Below are positions 26,262 through 35,556 of a stretch of DNA of 64,000 bases, one piece after another (position 1 is the first letter of the stretch; the number at the start of each line of letters is the position of its first letter). The stretch covers positions 4,970 through 68,969 of the forward strand of contig NZ_JBBKBG010000010.1 of assembly GCF_037892545.1 (NCBI RefSeq). Direction: 5' to 3'. The position numbers and the translations under genes are program-made. The DNA is from Pseudogracilibacillus sp037892545. GTDB lineage: Bacteria; Bacillota; Bacilli; Bacillales; Amphibacillaceae. The notes beneath the pieces were generated by a model. That model searched no databases, had not been told where the DNA came from, and was given only the letters and a program-made list of their open reading frames with translations.

Positions 26262-26825
26262 ATGCGTTTAAGAAATATGATGTTCATATCTTTATTTGTT
26301 GCTATTGTGGCAGTATTAGGGTTGTTCCCACCGATTCCGATTCCATTTTTACCCATCCCAATTACTTTGCAAACATTTGGGGTAATTCTTGCTGGTGCAG
26401 TATTAGGTGCACGACACGGAGGCATTGCGATGTTTATATTCATTGCTTTAATCGCTGCTGGTGCGCCATTATTAGCCGGAGGTCGCGGTGGTTTAGGCGT
26501 TTTATTTGGACCTAGTGGTGGGTATATTTTAGGATTTCCAATCGTCGCTTTTTTCATCGGATATGCTACGGAAAAGATTGCTCCATCTTTAAAAGTATGG
26601 AAGTTAATTATCATTAATTTTCTATTTGGAGTCGTTTTAATGAACGTTTTAGGTGTTACATATTTATCGATTACAGCCGAAACACCTTGGTTAGCAACCG
26701 CATTATCTTCTTTAGCATTTTTCCCTGGTGACACGATTAAAGCTGTCGTCGCTGCATTTGTAACGGTAAAATTATATCAAGTGTACCCGATAAAGGAACA
26801 AGTACCAAAAAAGGTTGCATCGTAA
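26262..26825 (+). CDS. bioY: Biotin transporter substrate-binding membrane protein (BioY)
   Basis: Membrane S component for biotin uptake. The 187-residue protein has about six helices and the BioY signatures PITLQTFGVILAGAVLGAR near residue 28 and GGRGGLGVLFGPSGGYILGF near 73. It lacks attached ATPase genes, so it works alone or with a shared ECF module. The start at 26262 is set by AAAGGAG. It heads an operon with yhfT and yhfS, equivalent to B. subtilis yhfU-yhfT-yhfS. The next gene starts at the base after its stop. Confidence 0.95.
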   Translation: MRLRNMMFISLFVAIVAVLGLFPPIPIPFLPIPITLQTFGVILAGAVLGARHGGIAMFIFIALIAAGAPLLAGGRGGLGVLFGPSGGYILGFPIVAFFIGYATEKIAPSLKVWKLIIINFLFGVVLMNVLGVTYLSITAETPWLATALSSLAFFPGDTIKAVVAAFVTVKLYQVYPIKEQVPKKVAS

Positions 26826-28277
26826 ATGAATTATATTGGATGCCATGTACATGATCAAACAAAAATCGATCCAAATAAAATTGCGATTGCAACAACGACA
26901 ACACAACTTACCTATGGAGAACTCAGTCTAAACATAAGAAAAATTCAACAAATCCTATTGCAACAATCAACAAAGAAGCAAGAGAAAATAGCACTTTATA
27001 TGGATGAACCGATTGCATTTTTCCAAACATATTTTGCTGCAATTACCATCGGTTGGATGGTACTTCCAATTCATCAACAACAAACAAATATTTCTATTCA
27101 AAAAGCGATTCATACGATTCAACCTAGATTTATTGTTACGAACCGCCCTAATAAATTTTTATTTTGTAAAGAAAACATTTTATCATTAGAGGATATACAT
27201 GATGTTTCCTTATCCCATCCATATCCTACACAATATGAACCAAAAGAAGATGATTTATTTTATATTGGACAAACTTCGGGTACCTCAGGAAATCCGAAGT
27301 TTTTCGTTCGTACACATCGCTCATGGCTTTTGAGTTTCGAGGAGATGGAGGAAGTCTTTCCTATCGACTCGACCAAATCGATCAGTGCTCCCGGACCATT
27401 AACCCATTCTTTATCATTATGTATGGCAACCTATGCACTGCATCGTGGAGCAACTTTTTATGCGATGGAACAATTTGACGCAACCGTTTTATATGAAAAA
27501 ATTACAACCGAAACAGTGGATGTTATATTTGTTGTTCCATCCATGTTATATGATTTAGTAAAAATGCCACCAACCATGAGTACTATTACATATATTTCTG
27601 CTGGTGACATGCTACAAGCAAAAATGTACGAACAGACGAAAATCGTTTACCCTAATCGTTTATTATTCGAATACTATGGGGCTTCTGAATTAAGTTATAT
27701 TACATATAAAAATGAAGGTATGCATCAGGAAAAGCAAACCGTTACTGGGACACCCTTTCCTTCCGTAACAGTTACTATTTGTAATGACGATGGAAAACCC
27801 GTACAATTTGGTGAAATTGGTAAAGTATTCGTGAAAAGTCCATTTGCATGTACACAATATATTTCAGACCATCAGTTGGAAGAAAATGAATACGGAATAT
27901 GTGTTGGCGACCTAGGATATATCGACAATGATGGATATGTTTCCTTAATCGGTAGAGAAAATAATATGATTATTTCTGGTGGTCATAATATTTATCCAGA
28001 GGAAGTCGAACGTGTCATTCATTCTAATGACCAAGTAGAACAAGCCGTCGTCGTTGGTGTCCCACACGAGAAATTTGGACAAATTGTTGTTGCTTATATT
28101 CAACTACGTAGTGACGATTCAACCATTGTTTCTACGGTGAAAAAATTATGCCGACAAACATTACCGAGATATAAACGACCGAAAAAATATGTAATTGTAG
28201 AAGCATTTCCAAGGACAAACACGGGGAAAATTATCCGTTCAGAATTAGGTAACAATAAAACGAAAGAGGTACAGTAA
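26826..28277 (+). CDS. yhfT: Acyl-CoA ligase (YhfT-like)
   Basis: An adenylate-forming ligase of 483 residues that would activate a fatty or dicarboxylic acid to its CoA ester. It has the P-loop TSGTSGNPK near 157, the adenine motif YYGASELSY near 282, the hinge-proximal GDLGYIDNDG near 360 and the C-terminal catalytic lysine in PRTNTGKIIRSEL near 467. It resembles B. subtilis YhfT. Its position between bioY and a thiolase suggests a role in supplying or salvaging a biotin-precursor acid such as a pimelate-like compound; this is inference. It overlaps the thiolase gene by one base (TAATG). Confidence 0.9.
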   Translation: MNYIGCHVHDQTKIDPNKIAIATTTTQLTYGELSLNIRKIQQILLQQSTKKQEKIALYMDEPIAFFQTYFAAITIGWMVLPIHQQQTNISIQKAIHTIQPRFIVTNRPNKFLFCKENILSLEDIHDVSLSHPYPTQYEPKEDDLFYIGQTSGTSGNPKFFVRTHRSWLLSFEEMEEVFPIDSTKSISAPGPLTHSLSLCMATYALHRGATFYAMEQFDATVLYEKITTETVDVIFVVPSMLYDLVKMPPTMSTITYISAGDMLQAKMYEQTKIVYPNRLLFEYYGASELSYITYKNEGMHQEKQTVTGTPFPSVTVTICNDDGKPVQFGEIGKVFVKSPFACTQYISDHQLEENEYGICVGDLGYIDNDGYVSLIGRENNMIISGGHNIYPEEVERVIHSNDQVEQAVVVGVPHEKFGQIVVAYIQLRSDDSTIVSTVKKLCRQTLPRYKRPKKYVIVEAFPRTNTGKIIRSELGNNKTKEVQ

Positions 28278-29425
28278 TGAAACGACCTGTTATTATTACA
28301 GTAAAACGTTCTGCCATCGGAAAAGTAGGCGGAATGTTCAAACACTTAGAACCTGAACAACTAGTAGCACCGATTATGGAACATATGATAGAAACATATC
28401 AAATTGATCGAAATTCGATTGACGAAGTTATAATAGGAAATGCCATCGGGCCTGGTGGAAATATCGCTAGGGTTGCAGCATTACATGCAAATTTACCTGT
28501 TGACATCCCTGCTGTAACGATGGATCGCCAATGTGGCTCAGGACTAGAGGCAATTAATTATGCATGTCGACTTATACAAGCAGGTTCTGGAGAAATATAT
28601 TTAGCTGGTGGTGTAGAAAGTAGCAGTTTAGCACCTTGGCGGATGGCAAAACCGAAAAGTTTATATGAGATGCCACAGTTATATGATCGGGCACCTTTTT
28701 CCACACCAGAAATCGGTGATCCTTCTATGGGTGTTGCCGCAGATAATGTCGCTAAAGCTTTTCACATATCACGGGAAGCACAAGATGAATTTGCATATTG
28801 GAGCCACCAAAAAGCCATTCATGCGCAAGAAGAAAATGTTTTTGCCGATGAAATTGTACCCATTCACGGTAAAACAATCGATGAAGGGCCGAGAAAAACA
28901 TTATCTCTTTCCTTCTTACGTCGTTTAAAACCTGCTTTTTCTGAGGATGGAACGGTAACAGTGGGAAACGCGTGTCCAATTAATGATGGTGCAGCAATCG
29001 CACTAATTATGTCCAGTGAAAAAGCGAAAACACTTGGCTTACAACCAAAACTTCATTTCATTGATGCAACGAGTGCAGGTGTCGACCCTAATATACTCGG
29101 TATCGGTCCAGTTCCCGCAGTCAAAAAATTATTACATCGTCACCACATACATATGGATGAAATAGGACTAGTTGAATTTAACGAAGCATTTGCCTCTCAA
29201 GTGCTCGCTTCGATGCAAGCATTACAAATAAAAGAAACGACATTAAATAAATCTGGTGGTGCTATTGCTTTCGGACATCCATATGGGGCATCTGGTGCCA
29301 TTTTAGTTAGTCGTTTATGCACGGAAATCGGACGGACAAATACAAAATATGCTTTAGCAACACTAGGTATCGCTGGTGGTTTAGGACTGGCAACATTATT
29401 TGCAAAGGACCCATATGATGAATAA
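28277..29425 (+). CDS. yhfS: Thiolase-family protein (YhfS-like) with an altered active site
   Basis: A 382-residue thiolase. It keeps the acylated cysteine in DRQCGSGLEAI near residue 88, the NEAF loop (EFNEAFASQ) near 298 and the histidine in AFGHPYGASGA near 333. The second cysteine, normally in a CxGGG motif near the C-terminus, is replaced: the sequence reads ATLGIAGGLG near 360. That cysteine acts as the base in normal thiolases, so turnover may be changed. It resembles B. subtilis YhfS. The start overlaps the yhfT stop, and its own end overlaps the next gene. Confidence 0.88.
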   Translation: MKRPVIITVKRSAIGKVGGMFKHLEPEQLVAPIMEHMIETYQIDRNSIDEVIIGNAIGPGGNIARVAALHANLPVDIPAVTMDRQCGSGLEAINYACRLIQAGSGEIYLAGGVESSSLAPWRMAKPKSLYEMPQLYDRAPFSTPEIGDPSMGVAADNVAKAFHISREAQDEFAYWSHQKAIHAQEENVFADEIVPIHGKTIDEGPRKTLSLSFLRRLKPAFSEDGTVTVGNACPINDGAAIALIMSSEKAKTLGLQPKLHFIDATSAGVDPNILGIGPVPAVKKLLHRHHIHMDEIGLVEFNEAFASQVLASMQALQIKETTLNKSGGAIAFGHPYGASGAILVSRLCTEIGRTNTKYALATLGIAGGLGLATLFAKDPYDE

Positions 29426-29837
29426 ATGGAAAAAAGGGCTAAAAACACCAGTCGAAAAAATACGTATATCTGAAACAGATGTTGCGAACTATTGTACATT
29501 CATTGGGGAGTCATCCGCATTATATAAAGATAAAGCCTATGCAATAAAGTGCGGTTATGAAGGGATTCCCCTTCCATACACATATGCTAGTTTATTTTGG
29601 CAAAAACTTTCGATCCCATGGCTCGCAAACGATGATCCAGTCATTTTAGTCGAACAAAACTTCTCCTATGACTTTCCTTTAATTTGTGGCATAACCTATG
29701 ATATTTCGATGGAACTCACGAATGTTAGACGAATTCGCGAACAACTCTTTTTATATCACACATTAACCGTTTTATTAGATGGCATAAAACAGATGACGAT
29801 GAAAACAACACTTTTATATGAGGAGCAACCAACTTGA
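29418..29837 (+). CDS. Hotdog-fold MaoC-N-like protein
   Basis: A 139-residue protein whose pattern (ISETDVANYCTFIGESSALY near residue 16, then GIPLPYTYASLFW near 45) fits the N-terminal hotdog half of a MaoC-type hydratase. It lacks the catalytic Asp-x4-His of active hotdogs, as expected for the non-catalytic half. The start is ATG 29418 or 29415, both inside the 3' end of the thiolase gene, with AAAGGAC upstream. It overlaps the following hotdog gene by four bases, so the two probably form one heteromeric enzyme. Confidence 0.75.
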   Translation: MNKWKKGLKTPVEKIRISETDVANYCTFIGESSALYKDKAYAIKCGYEGIPLPYTYASLFWQKLSIPWLANDDPVILVEQNFSYDFPLICGITYDISMELTNVRRIREQLFLYHTLTVLLDGIKQMTMKTTLLYEEQPT

Positions 29838-30220
29838 GATTAATCGCTATTGTTCAGCATTTGATAGTAACGGAAAACCTTGTCACTACTTATGCAAATA
29901 TTTCCGGTGACCAAAATAAAGTACATCTTTGTATAAAAACCGCCAAGGAAAAAGGATTCGAAGATCGTATTGCACACGGCATGCTTATCTTAGCCATTCA
30001 TTCTACATTATGTACTCCTTTATTAGAAAAAGGATGGGAATTAACTAATGTAAAATCAAAATTTGTACACCCTATTTATATACATGATAAACTTGAGTTA
30101 ACTTCGACGATCACATATCATTCAGCCCAAAAATGTACGGCGACCATTTTATGTACGAATTTTCATAATAAAACAACCTTTTATGGTAAAATGGTATTTG
30201 TGAGAAGGAGCAAAAATTAA
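29834..30220 (+). CDS. MaoC-like enoyl-CoA hydratase, catalytic hotdog half
   Basis: A 128-residue hotdog protein with the hydratase core YANISGDQNKVH near residue 25 and IAHGMLILAI near 48; the Asp and His of this core are the catalytic pair in R-specific enoyl-CoA hydratases. It starts with TTG 29834, 8 bases after a GAGGAG site, and overlaps the preceding stop codon. With the upstream MaoC-N-like protein it would hydrate an enoyl-CoA or dehydrate a 3-hydroxyacyl-CoA. The B. subtilis yhfUTS operon is not known to me to carry these two genes. Confidence 0.8.
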   Translation: MRLIAIVQHLIVTENLVTTYANISGDQNKVHLCIKTAKEKGFEDRIAHGMLILAIHSTLCTPLLEKGWELTNVKSKFVHPIYIHDKLELTSTITYHSAQKCTATILCTNFHNKTTFYGKMVFVRRSKN

Positions 30221-30248
30221 CTTCAAACGAGGAAGGGTGTACAACGAT

Positions 30249-31970
30249 ATGAAACCTTCTTTCAAAGGTATTATTGCATCAACTGGTTTAGCATTTGGAC
30301 GTGCATTCATTTTAAATGAACCATCTTATATAGTGACACACGAATCTATAGAAGATGTAGAATTTGAATTAAAAAAATTTAATAAAGCTTTAGAACAATC
30401 CATCGCAGACATAGTTCATTTACGAAAGAAAATTTCTGAAGAACAAGGGGAAGAAAATGCTACTATTTTTGATGCCCACCAACTTCTGTTAAAAGACCCA
30501 GACATGATTCGAGCGGTCGAACAATTAATTATTCATGAAAAACAAAACGCGGCATGGGCGTTAGAAGAAACGATTGAACAATATATTGCATTATTTGAAC
30601 AAATTGATGATGAATATATGAAAGAACGAATTACAGATATTCGTGATGTAAGTAACAGACTTTTATCCTATTTATTAAACGAAAAAACGATCACAGTCAA
30701 CGAAATTAAAGAAGACGTAATTTTAATTGCCCGGGAAATAACACCTTCTCATATTGCCCTTGCAGATCGTAAATTTGTTCAAGGATTCATTACCGTAGAA
30801 GGTGGCAGACATTCTCATGCTGCAATTATTGCTCACACTCAAGGTATTCCTGCAATAGGTGGTGCACAGGATGCATTACAGAACGTCAAACAGGATGATT
30901 TTTTAATTGTTGATGGTTTAAAAGGAATCGTACATGTGAATCCGACGAAAGAGACGATTCAAGAATATGAACAAGTGGTCCAACAATTAGAAAATAAGAA
31001 GCGAGCATTATTAGCATTAAGAGATGAACCGACAACAACTGCCGATGGAAAAAACATTACACTTTTAGCGAATATTGCTTCGAGTGCCGATGTGGAACAC
31101 GTCATTGAAAATGGGGCAGAAGGAATTGGACTTTTTCGTACAGAGTTTGCCTATATGAATTCCAATCATTTTCCATCGGAAGACAAGTCCTTTCATTCCT
31201 ATAAAACCGTGTTAGAAAATATGGGGGATGTTCCTGTCGTCATTCGGACGTTAGATATTGGTGGAGATAAACAATTAGATTATTGGGATTTACCGAAAGA
31301 GGCGAATCCATTTTTAGGCTTACGAGCTATTCGTCTTTCCTTATCAGAACAACAAATATTTAAAACACAATTACGTGCCCTCCTTCGTGCAAGTGTATAC
31401 GGAAATTTACACATTATGTTTCCGATGATTTCTACGTTAGAAGAATTGCAAGAAGTAAAGGAACTACTAGAGGAACAAAAGATATTATTAAAACAAAATG
31501 GACATGCTGTGAGTAATCATATAAAAATAGGCATGATGGTGGAAACACCTGCAGCAGCGATCATGGCGGAACATTTTGCCAAAGAGGTAGATTTCTTTAG
31601 TATCGGAACGAATGACTTAATTCAATATACATTTGCTGCGGATCGGATGAATGAAACGGTCGCTCATTTATACCAACCATATCATCCAGCAATTTTACGC
31701 TTTATTAAAATGATTGTGGAAGCTGGTAGAAAAGAACAAATAAAGGTGAGTGTTTGTGGAGATTTAGCAAGTAATAAAGAAGTTGCTTCGTTATTACTTG
31801 GACTTGGGGTGGAAGAATTATCTATGCCTCCATCTAAAATACTCGATATGCGACAGTTTTTCCAAGAGACAGACGTCGGTACAATGAAAGACGTCGTTCA
31901 TCAAGCTTTAGCCATGCAAAATGCAGATGAAGTAAAACGATTAATATCATCAAAAGTAACTGTATCATAA
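30249..31970 (+). CDS. PTS enzyme I paralogue (PEP-protein phosphotransferase)
   Basis: A 573-residue enzyme I, which passes phosphate from PEP to HPr-type carriers. The domains are complete: N-terminal HPr-binding part, the phospho-histidine loop GGRHSHAAIIAH near residue 180, arginines in LFRTEFAYM near 290 and VIRTLDIGGDK near 325, TNDLIQYTFAADR near 450 and the CGDLASN cysteine motif near 495. The histidine loop differs from the usual GGRTSHSAIMAR at several places. No ptsH is adjacent; the gene follows the MaoC-like gene by 28 bases. The start is ATG 30249; GTG 30237 is too close to the GAGGAAGG site. Confidence 0.9.
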   Translation: MKPSFKGIIASTGLAFGRAFILNEPSYIVTHESIEDVEFELKKFNKALEQSIADIVHLRKKISEEQGEENATIFDAHQLLLKDPDMIRAVEQLIIHEKQNAAWALEETIEQYIALFEQIDDEYMKERITDIRDVSNRLLSYLLNEKTITVNEIKEDVILIAREITPSHIALADRKFVQGFITVEGGRHSHAAIIAHTQGIPAIGGAQDALQNVKQDDFLIVDGLKGIVHVNPTKETIQEYEQVVQQLENKKRALLALRDEPTTTADGKNITLLANIASSADVEHVIENGAEGIGLFRTEFAYMNSNHFPSEDKSFHSYKTVLENMGDVPVVIRTLDIGGDKQLDYWDLPKEANPFLGLRAIRLSLSEQQIFKTQLRALLRASVYGNLHIMFPMISTLEELQEVKELLEEQKILLKQNGHAVSNHIKIGMMVETPAAAIMAEHFAKEVDFFSIGTNDLIQYTFAADRMNETVAHLYQPYHPAILRFIKMIVEAGRKEQIKVSVCGDLASNKEVASLLLGLGVEELSMPPSKILDMRQFFQETDVGTMKDVVHQALAMQNADEVKRLISSKVTVS

Positions 31971-32038
31971 ACACTTCTGCGGTCACAACGAATGGTATGT
32001 ACACATAAACGCTATTTCAACGAACAACCATGTCCAGG

Positions 32039-32069
32039 CAAAAGTCTCGATTCAATGTCGAGGCTTTTT
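32039..32069 (+). terminator. Terminator after the enzyme I gene
   Basis: GTCTCGA and TCGAGGC arms around a short loop are followed by TTTTTG. It separates the bioY-enzyme I unit from the RNase H-like gene. Confidence 0.75.
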
Positions 32070-32105
32070 GTATGTTACAATAAAGTCGAAAGGGGTTCCG
32101 TTCAC

Positions 32106-32495
32106 ATGATAGAAGTATATACAGATGGATCAACAAATGAAATAACGCAATGTAGTAGTATCGGAATTTATATTAAAAACGGACACGAACATAATGAATT
32201 TTCTTCCACCATTCCTTATTGCTCTAATCACGAAGCAGAGTTTTATGCAGTACAAAAAGCATTGGAAATTTGTGTAGAAAAATATCCAGATGATATTTTA
32301 TCTTTTCGCACGGATAGCCAAATTGTCGTAGATGCAATCGATAAAAATTATGTCAAAAACAAACAATTTGAAACGTATATGAAAAATATTAACAACCTCT
32401 CTCAAACCTTTCCATTATTTTTCATCAAATGGATTGCAAGTAATCAAAACACGCATGCGGATCAATTAGCAAAAAAGGCATGTAAAGAACCATAA
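32106..32495 (+). CDS. RNase H-fold protein (YpeP/RNase HI-like)
   Basis: A 129-residue RNase H-like protein. The carboxylate pattern of RNase HI is visible: Asp in EVYTDGSTN near residue 7, Glu in SNHEAEFYAV near 40, Asp in SFRTDSQIVVD near 70 and a late Asp in NTHADQLAKKA near 120. It could cut RNA in RNA-DNA hybrids. The ATG at 32106 follows AAAGGGG; the longer frame starting at 31992 runs through the upstream terminator and is not used. Confidence 0.88.
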   Translation: MIEVYTDGSTNEITQCSSIGIYIKNGHEHNEFSSTIPYCSNHEAEFYAVQKALEICVEKYPDDILSFRTDSQIVVDAIDKNYVKNKQFETYMKNINNLSQTFPLFFIKWIASNQNTHADQLAKKACKEP

Positions 32496-32592
32496 AAAAT
32501 GGTTAGAACCATTCGAAACCGTAACGAAACGTTTATGACCTATCATTGTCTGTTTACCGAATTGTCCTAACCATATTCTATCTATTTTCAGG

Positions 32593-33780
32593 TTAATCTT
32601 GTTTAAACAATGCTTCTGGAATCATTTCAAATCCTTCAATCATCGTATTCTCTTCCACTTCAATCATTAAACAAAGTTTGCCGTCCATTTTTACTTGACG
32701 AACATATTTTAAATCTTGTGGCCGAATCGCAACATCTGCTACCTTAGTTTTTATTTTTATCGATTTGGAAGTTGCTTTCGGTACGACATTTGCTGCTTTT
32801 AATTCGATCCGTGAATCTTGTGCGACTGTTTCGAATGCCGTACGAACTGCTTCAGTTGATTCAACTTCCACCCCACTCTTTTTTAATACTTCTTCTACAT
32901 CCCGAAAATCTAATGTCGGGTCCGTCTCTTCTTCCTCGTCATGGTACTCAATAACTTGATAAATCTCTTCATACATTTTCGATAATGTAGACGTGTCTAA
33001 CTGTTCTGCTGCAAGTTGATTAACGACTTCCTCAAAAACAATTTTATCGTCTTCTGCTGTCATTGTATCCTCTGCATTTAATACATGTTCCACAAAATAA
33101 TCATCAATTTTAAACTTTTTCTCTGCACCATATAATACGCGATTTACATTAGAGACACCTTCTGTAAAAGTCGGATATAAAAAGCCAGACAATGGTGCTT
33201 TTAAATTAATGATCGGATCAATCATCACATTATATTTAAATTCCTTTTCTACATAATCAAAAAGCAATTCACTTTTTGGCATTTGTGTTTTATTAATGGT
33301 ACACATAATAAATCCATGTTTATGCATGATATCTGTTTCCGCTTCCTCACGATCTTCATAACCTTTGTTTCCTGGTTTTAAATAATTACCACGAATGAAT
33401 GTTACGACGACATCTGTTTCATAATGGCGTTCTTGGAACATTTTATCTACTAATAAACTAATTTCTGCTTGCCAAGATTGTTGATCCTCACTCGTTAAAG
33501 CATCATATAAAATTTCTTCGCTTCGCTGCTCTGCTTCCCCATCCCGTTGAAATTTTAAAACGAACATTTTTTCATCTAATTGTCCCGATAGTAACTTTTT
33601 AAAATTATTTAAAAATAATTCCTTTTGCTCCTCCTCTAATAAATCGAAACTCATCAACTGTTCATGATAAACTTCACTCGATTCTTTCATCACATATGCA
33701 GAATATATATGATCAATGGATAATAATTCACTATTTGTTTTTAAATGTTTTCGAAAATGTTGAATATCTTTTTTATTCAA
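32593..33780 (-). CDS. DUF4317 family protein
   Basis: A 395-residue cytoplasmic protein of the DUF4317 family, recognised from MNKKDIQHFRKHLK at the start, the ELFLNNFKKLLSGQLDEK stretch near residue 52 and the later APLSGFLYPTF near 210. The C-terminal part is acidic and then becomes lysine-rich. No catalytic motif stands out, and the function of the family is unknown. It begins 18 bases after the MMPL partner gene, so it may be the third gene of that operon. Confidence 0.8.
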   Translation of the reverse strand: MNKKDIQHFRKHLKTNSELLSIDHIYSAYVMKESSEVYHEQLMSFDLLEEEQKELFLNNFKKLLSGQLDEKMFVLKFQRDGEAEQRSEEILYDALTSEDQQSWQAEISLLVDKMFQERHYETDVVVTFIRGNYLKPGNKGYEDREEAETDIMHKHGFIMCTINKTQMPKSELLFDYVEKEFKYNVMIDPIINLKAPLSGFLYPTFTEGVSNVNRVLYGAEKKFKIDDYFVEHVLNAEDTMTAEDDKIVFEEVVNQLAAEQLDTSTLSKMYEEIYQVIEYHDEEEETDPTLDFRDVEEVLKKSGVEVESTEAVRTAFETVAQDSRIELKAANVVPKATSKSIKIKTKVADVAIRPQDLKYVRQVKMDGKLCLMIEVEENTMIEGFEMIPEALFKQD

Positions 33781-33798
33781 AATGATTCTCCCCTATAC

Positions 33799-35556
33799 TT
33801 ACCAAAATTTAAGCCATGAAAACAGATCTAAAAATCGTTGCCACATCGTTTTTTCGTCTTCTTCTTCCTCTTCGACCGGTTCTTCTTCCGTTTCGATCGG
33901 TTCAGTTTTCATAACGAATTGTACCATCTCTACTTGTTCATTTTTATCTGAAACGAATGAAACCATATCAAAATCAGATTTGTCATATTTTTCCATTAGC
34001 GCATCGATTTCTTCTTTTAATTTATCTGGCAATTGATCTGTTCCTTTTTTCAATTCACTCGTACCATCATACAATGTTGCTGCACCATTTTCCAATTCTT
34101 TAGAACCTGATGCAAGCTCCCCAATTCCTGTATGAATCTCGCCATATGCGGTTGCTAACGTACTAATTCCGTTTGTCATTTCTGTAATCCCGTCGCGAAA
34201 TTGTTCATATTGTTCGGTTATTGAAGAAATATCTGTTATAACATCTGATGCATCTGTAAGGTTTTCCATTACATCGTTAAAATCAGCGACAACATCCATC
34301 ATCTCATCAATTTGTGTAAGCAATGTATCAAACAATTCGACAACTTGATCATTGTAAGCTCCCACTTCATCATAAGCGTCTTTCATTTCCTTTGTTGCTT
34401 CATATGATTGTAGTAAAACATTTATTGTTTCTTCATCTACATCACTATTTTTTAAGGCTTCGATTTGTTCCTTTGTCAACGTATCATTTGGTAACTTCTC
34501 GACTGCCTCCTTTAATACGTCATTTGCTTTCATATAATCATCTTTAATCGCCTGTATCTCGCTTTTTATTTGTTCAAATCCTTGCGGTACATTATCTAAC
34601 ATCGACATAATGGTGTCCACTTCTTCCGTAGACATCCCATCAAAACTTTTGAAAGCTTCATCCACTTGACTAAAAGCCTCGTCTAATTGTGCAGTAGCTC
34701 CACTCACTTCATTTGCTAATGTGTCTATTCCTTCCTTATAAGAAGCTGAACCATTATATAATTCATTCGCTCCACCTCGGAACTCACTTAACCCATTTCG
34801 TAATTGAAGTACTCCATTATTAATTTCCCGAATTGCTTTTTGTAATGTATTCATATCCCCTGCCATTTCGTCTACATCTGGCTCTTCTACATCGATAAAT
34901 GAAGGGACCGCATTTATTTCAAATCCTCCAAATTGGAAATCCGTTACGTCTGCTTCTACTATAAGTTCCGCTTCTTCCTCTGGCATCACTGTAAATGTTA
35001 CTTGATATTCGTCACCAGCATTTGCTATCATTCCTTTTTTTGCTTTTAAATCGTCCGTTTTCTCCATAGGAAAATTGGCACCGATTTGTAATATATAATG
35101 ATTAAAAAATGTTTCCTCTCCAGCTTTATTACGTTTGGACGTTAATGTCATTTTTACATGTCCTGTTTTCCCAGCTAATTGAGTCGGTTCCACTTTTTCG
35201 CCATCCAAATAATACGTTACTTGAAATTCCCATGGCAATGCGACATCTTGCAACAATCCCTCATAATGAAAAACACCTTCATCTCCTGTAAACGTTACTA
35301 ATCCATCCTCTACGTTGATCTCTTCTAAATTCGTTAAATTTTTAACAGATTCATATGCACCATGATCTGTAAATGTTCCACCATCATTCAATTGAAACTT
35401 ATTCACAACATATAGTTGCTCATAATGACCATCTTCATGTAAAACCGCATAAACAACTTCATCTTTTGGTAACGATGATTCTTTTGCCATCACATGAAAT
35501 GGGGCTTGCAAAAAGATGATCGTAACACTTAAAATAACGATTAATTTTTTATACAT
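33799..35556 (-). CDS. Secreted coiled-coil partner of the MMPL exporter (YhgE-like)
   Basis: A 585-residue exported protein with an N-terminal signal peptide (about residues 1-25) and a beta-rich front half. From about 230 on there are YhgE-type repeats with alternating LRNGLSEFRGGANELYNG and ELASGSKELENGA motifs, and then a long acidic coiled coil. The C-terminus has a short tryptophan-rich hydrophobic end (MWQRFLDLFSWLKFW). Such proteins often accompany or are fused to MMPL transporters in Firmicutes. The start at 35556 overlaps the end of the MMPL gene by eight bases, so the two are coupled. Confidence 0.8.
   Translation of the reverse strand: MYKKLIVILSVTIIFLQAPFHVMAKESSLPKDEVVYAVLHEDGHYEQLYVVNKFQLNDGGTFTDHGAYESVKNLTNLEEINVEDGLVTFTGDEGVFHYEGLLQDVALPWEFQVTYYLDGEKVEPTQLAGKTGHVKMTLTSKRNKAGEETFFNHYILQIGANFPMEKTDDLKAKKGMIANAGDEYQVTFTVMPEEEAELIVEADVTDFQFGGFEINAVPSFIDVEEPDVDEMAGDMNTLQKAIREINNGVLQLRNGLSEFRGGANELYNGSASYKEGIDTLANEVSGATAQLDEAFSQVDEAFKSFDGMSTEEVDTIMSMLDNVPQGFEQIKSEIQAIKDDYMKANDVLKEAVEKLPNDTLTKEQIEALKNSDVDEETINVLLQSYEATKEMKDAYDEVGAYNDQVVELFDTLLTQIDEMMDVVADFNDVMENLTDASDVITDISSITEQYEQFRDGITEMTNGISTLATAYGEIHTGIGELASGSKELENGAATLYDGTSELKKGTDQLPDKLKEEIDALMEKYDKSDFDMVSFVSDKNEQVEMVQFVMKTEPIETEEEPVEEEEEDEKTMWQRFLDLFSWLKFW

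Noticed and set aside
26177..26734. Minus-strand open frame of 185 codons opposite bioY
   Set aside because: It mirrors the bioY coding sequence, has a biased proline/isoleucine/asparagine-rich composition and lacks a ribosome site.
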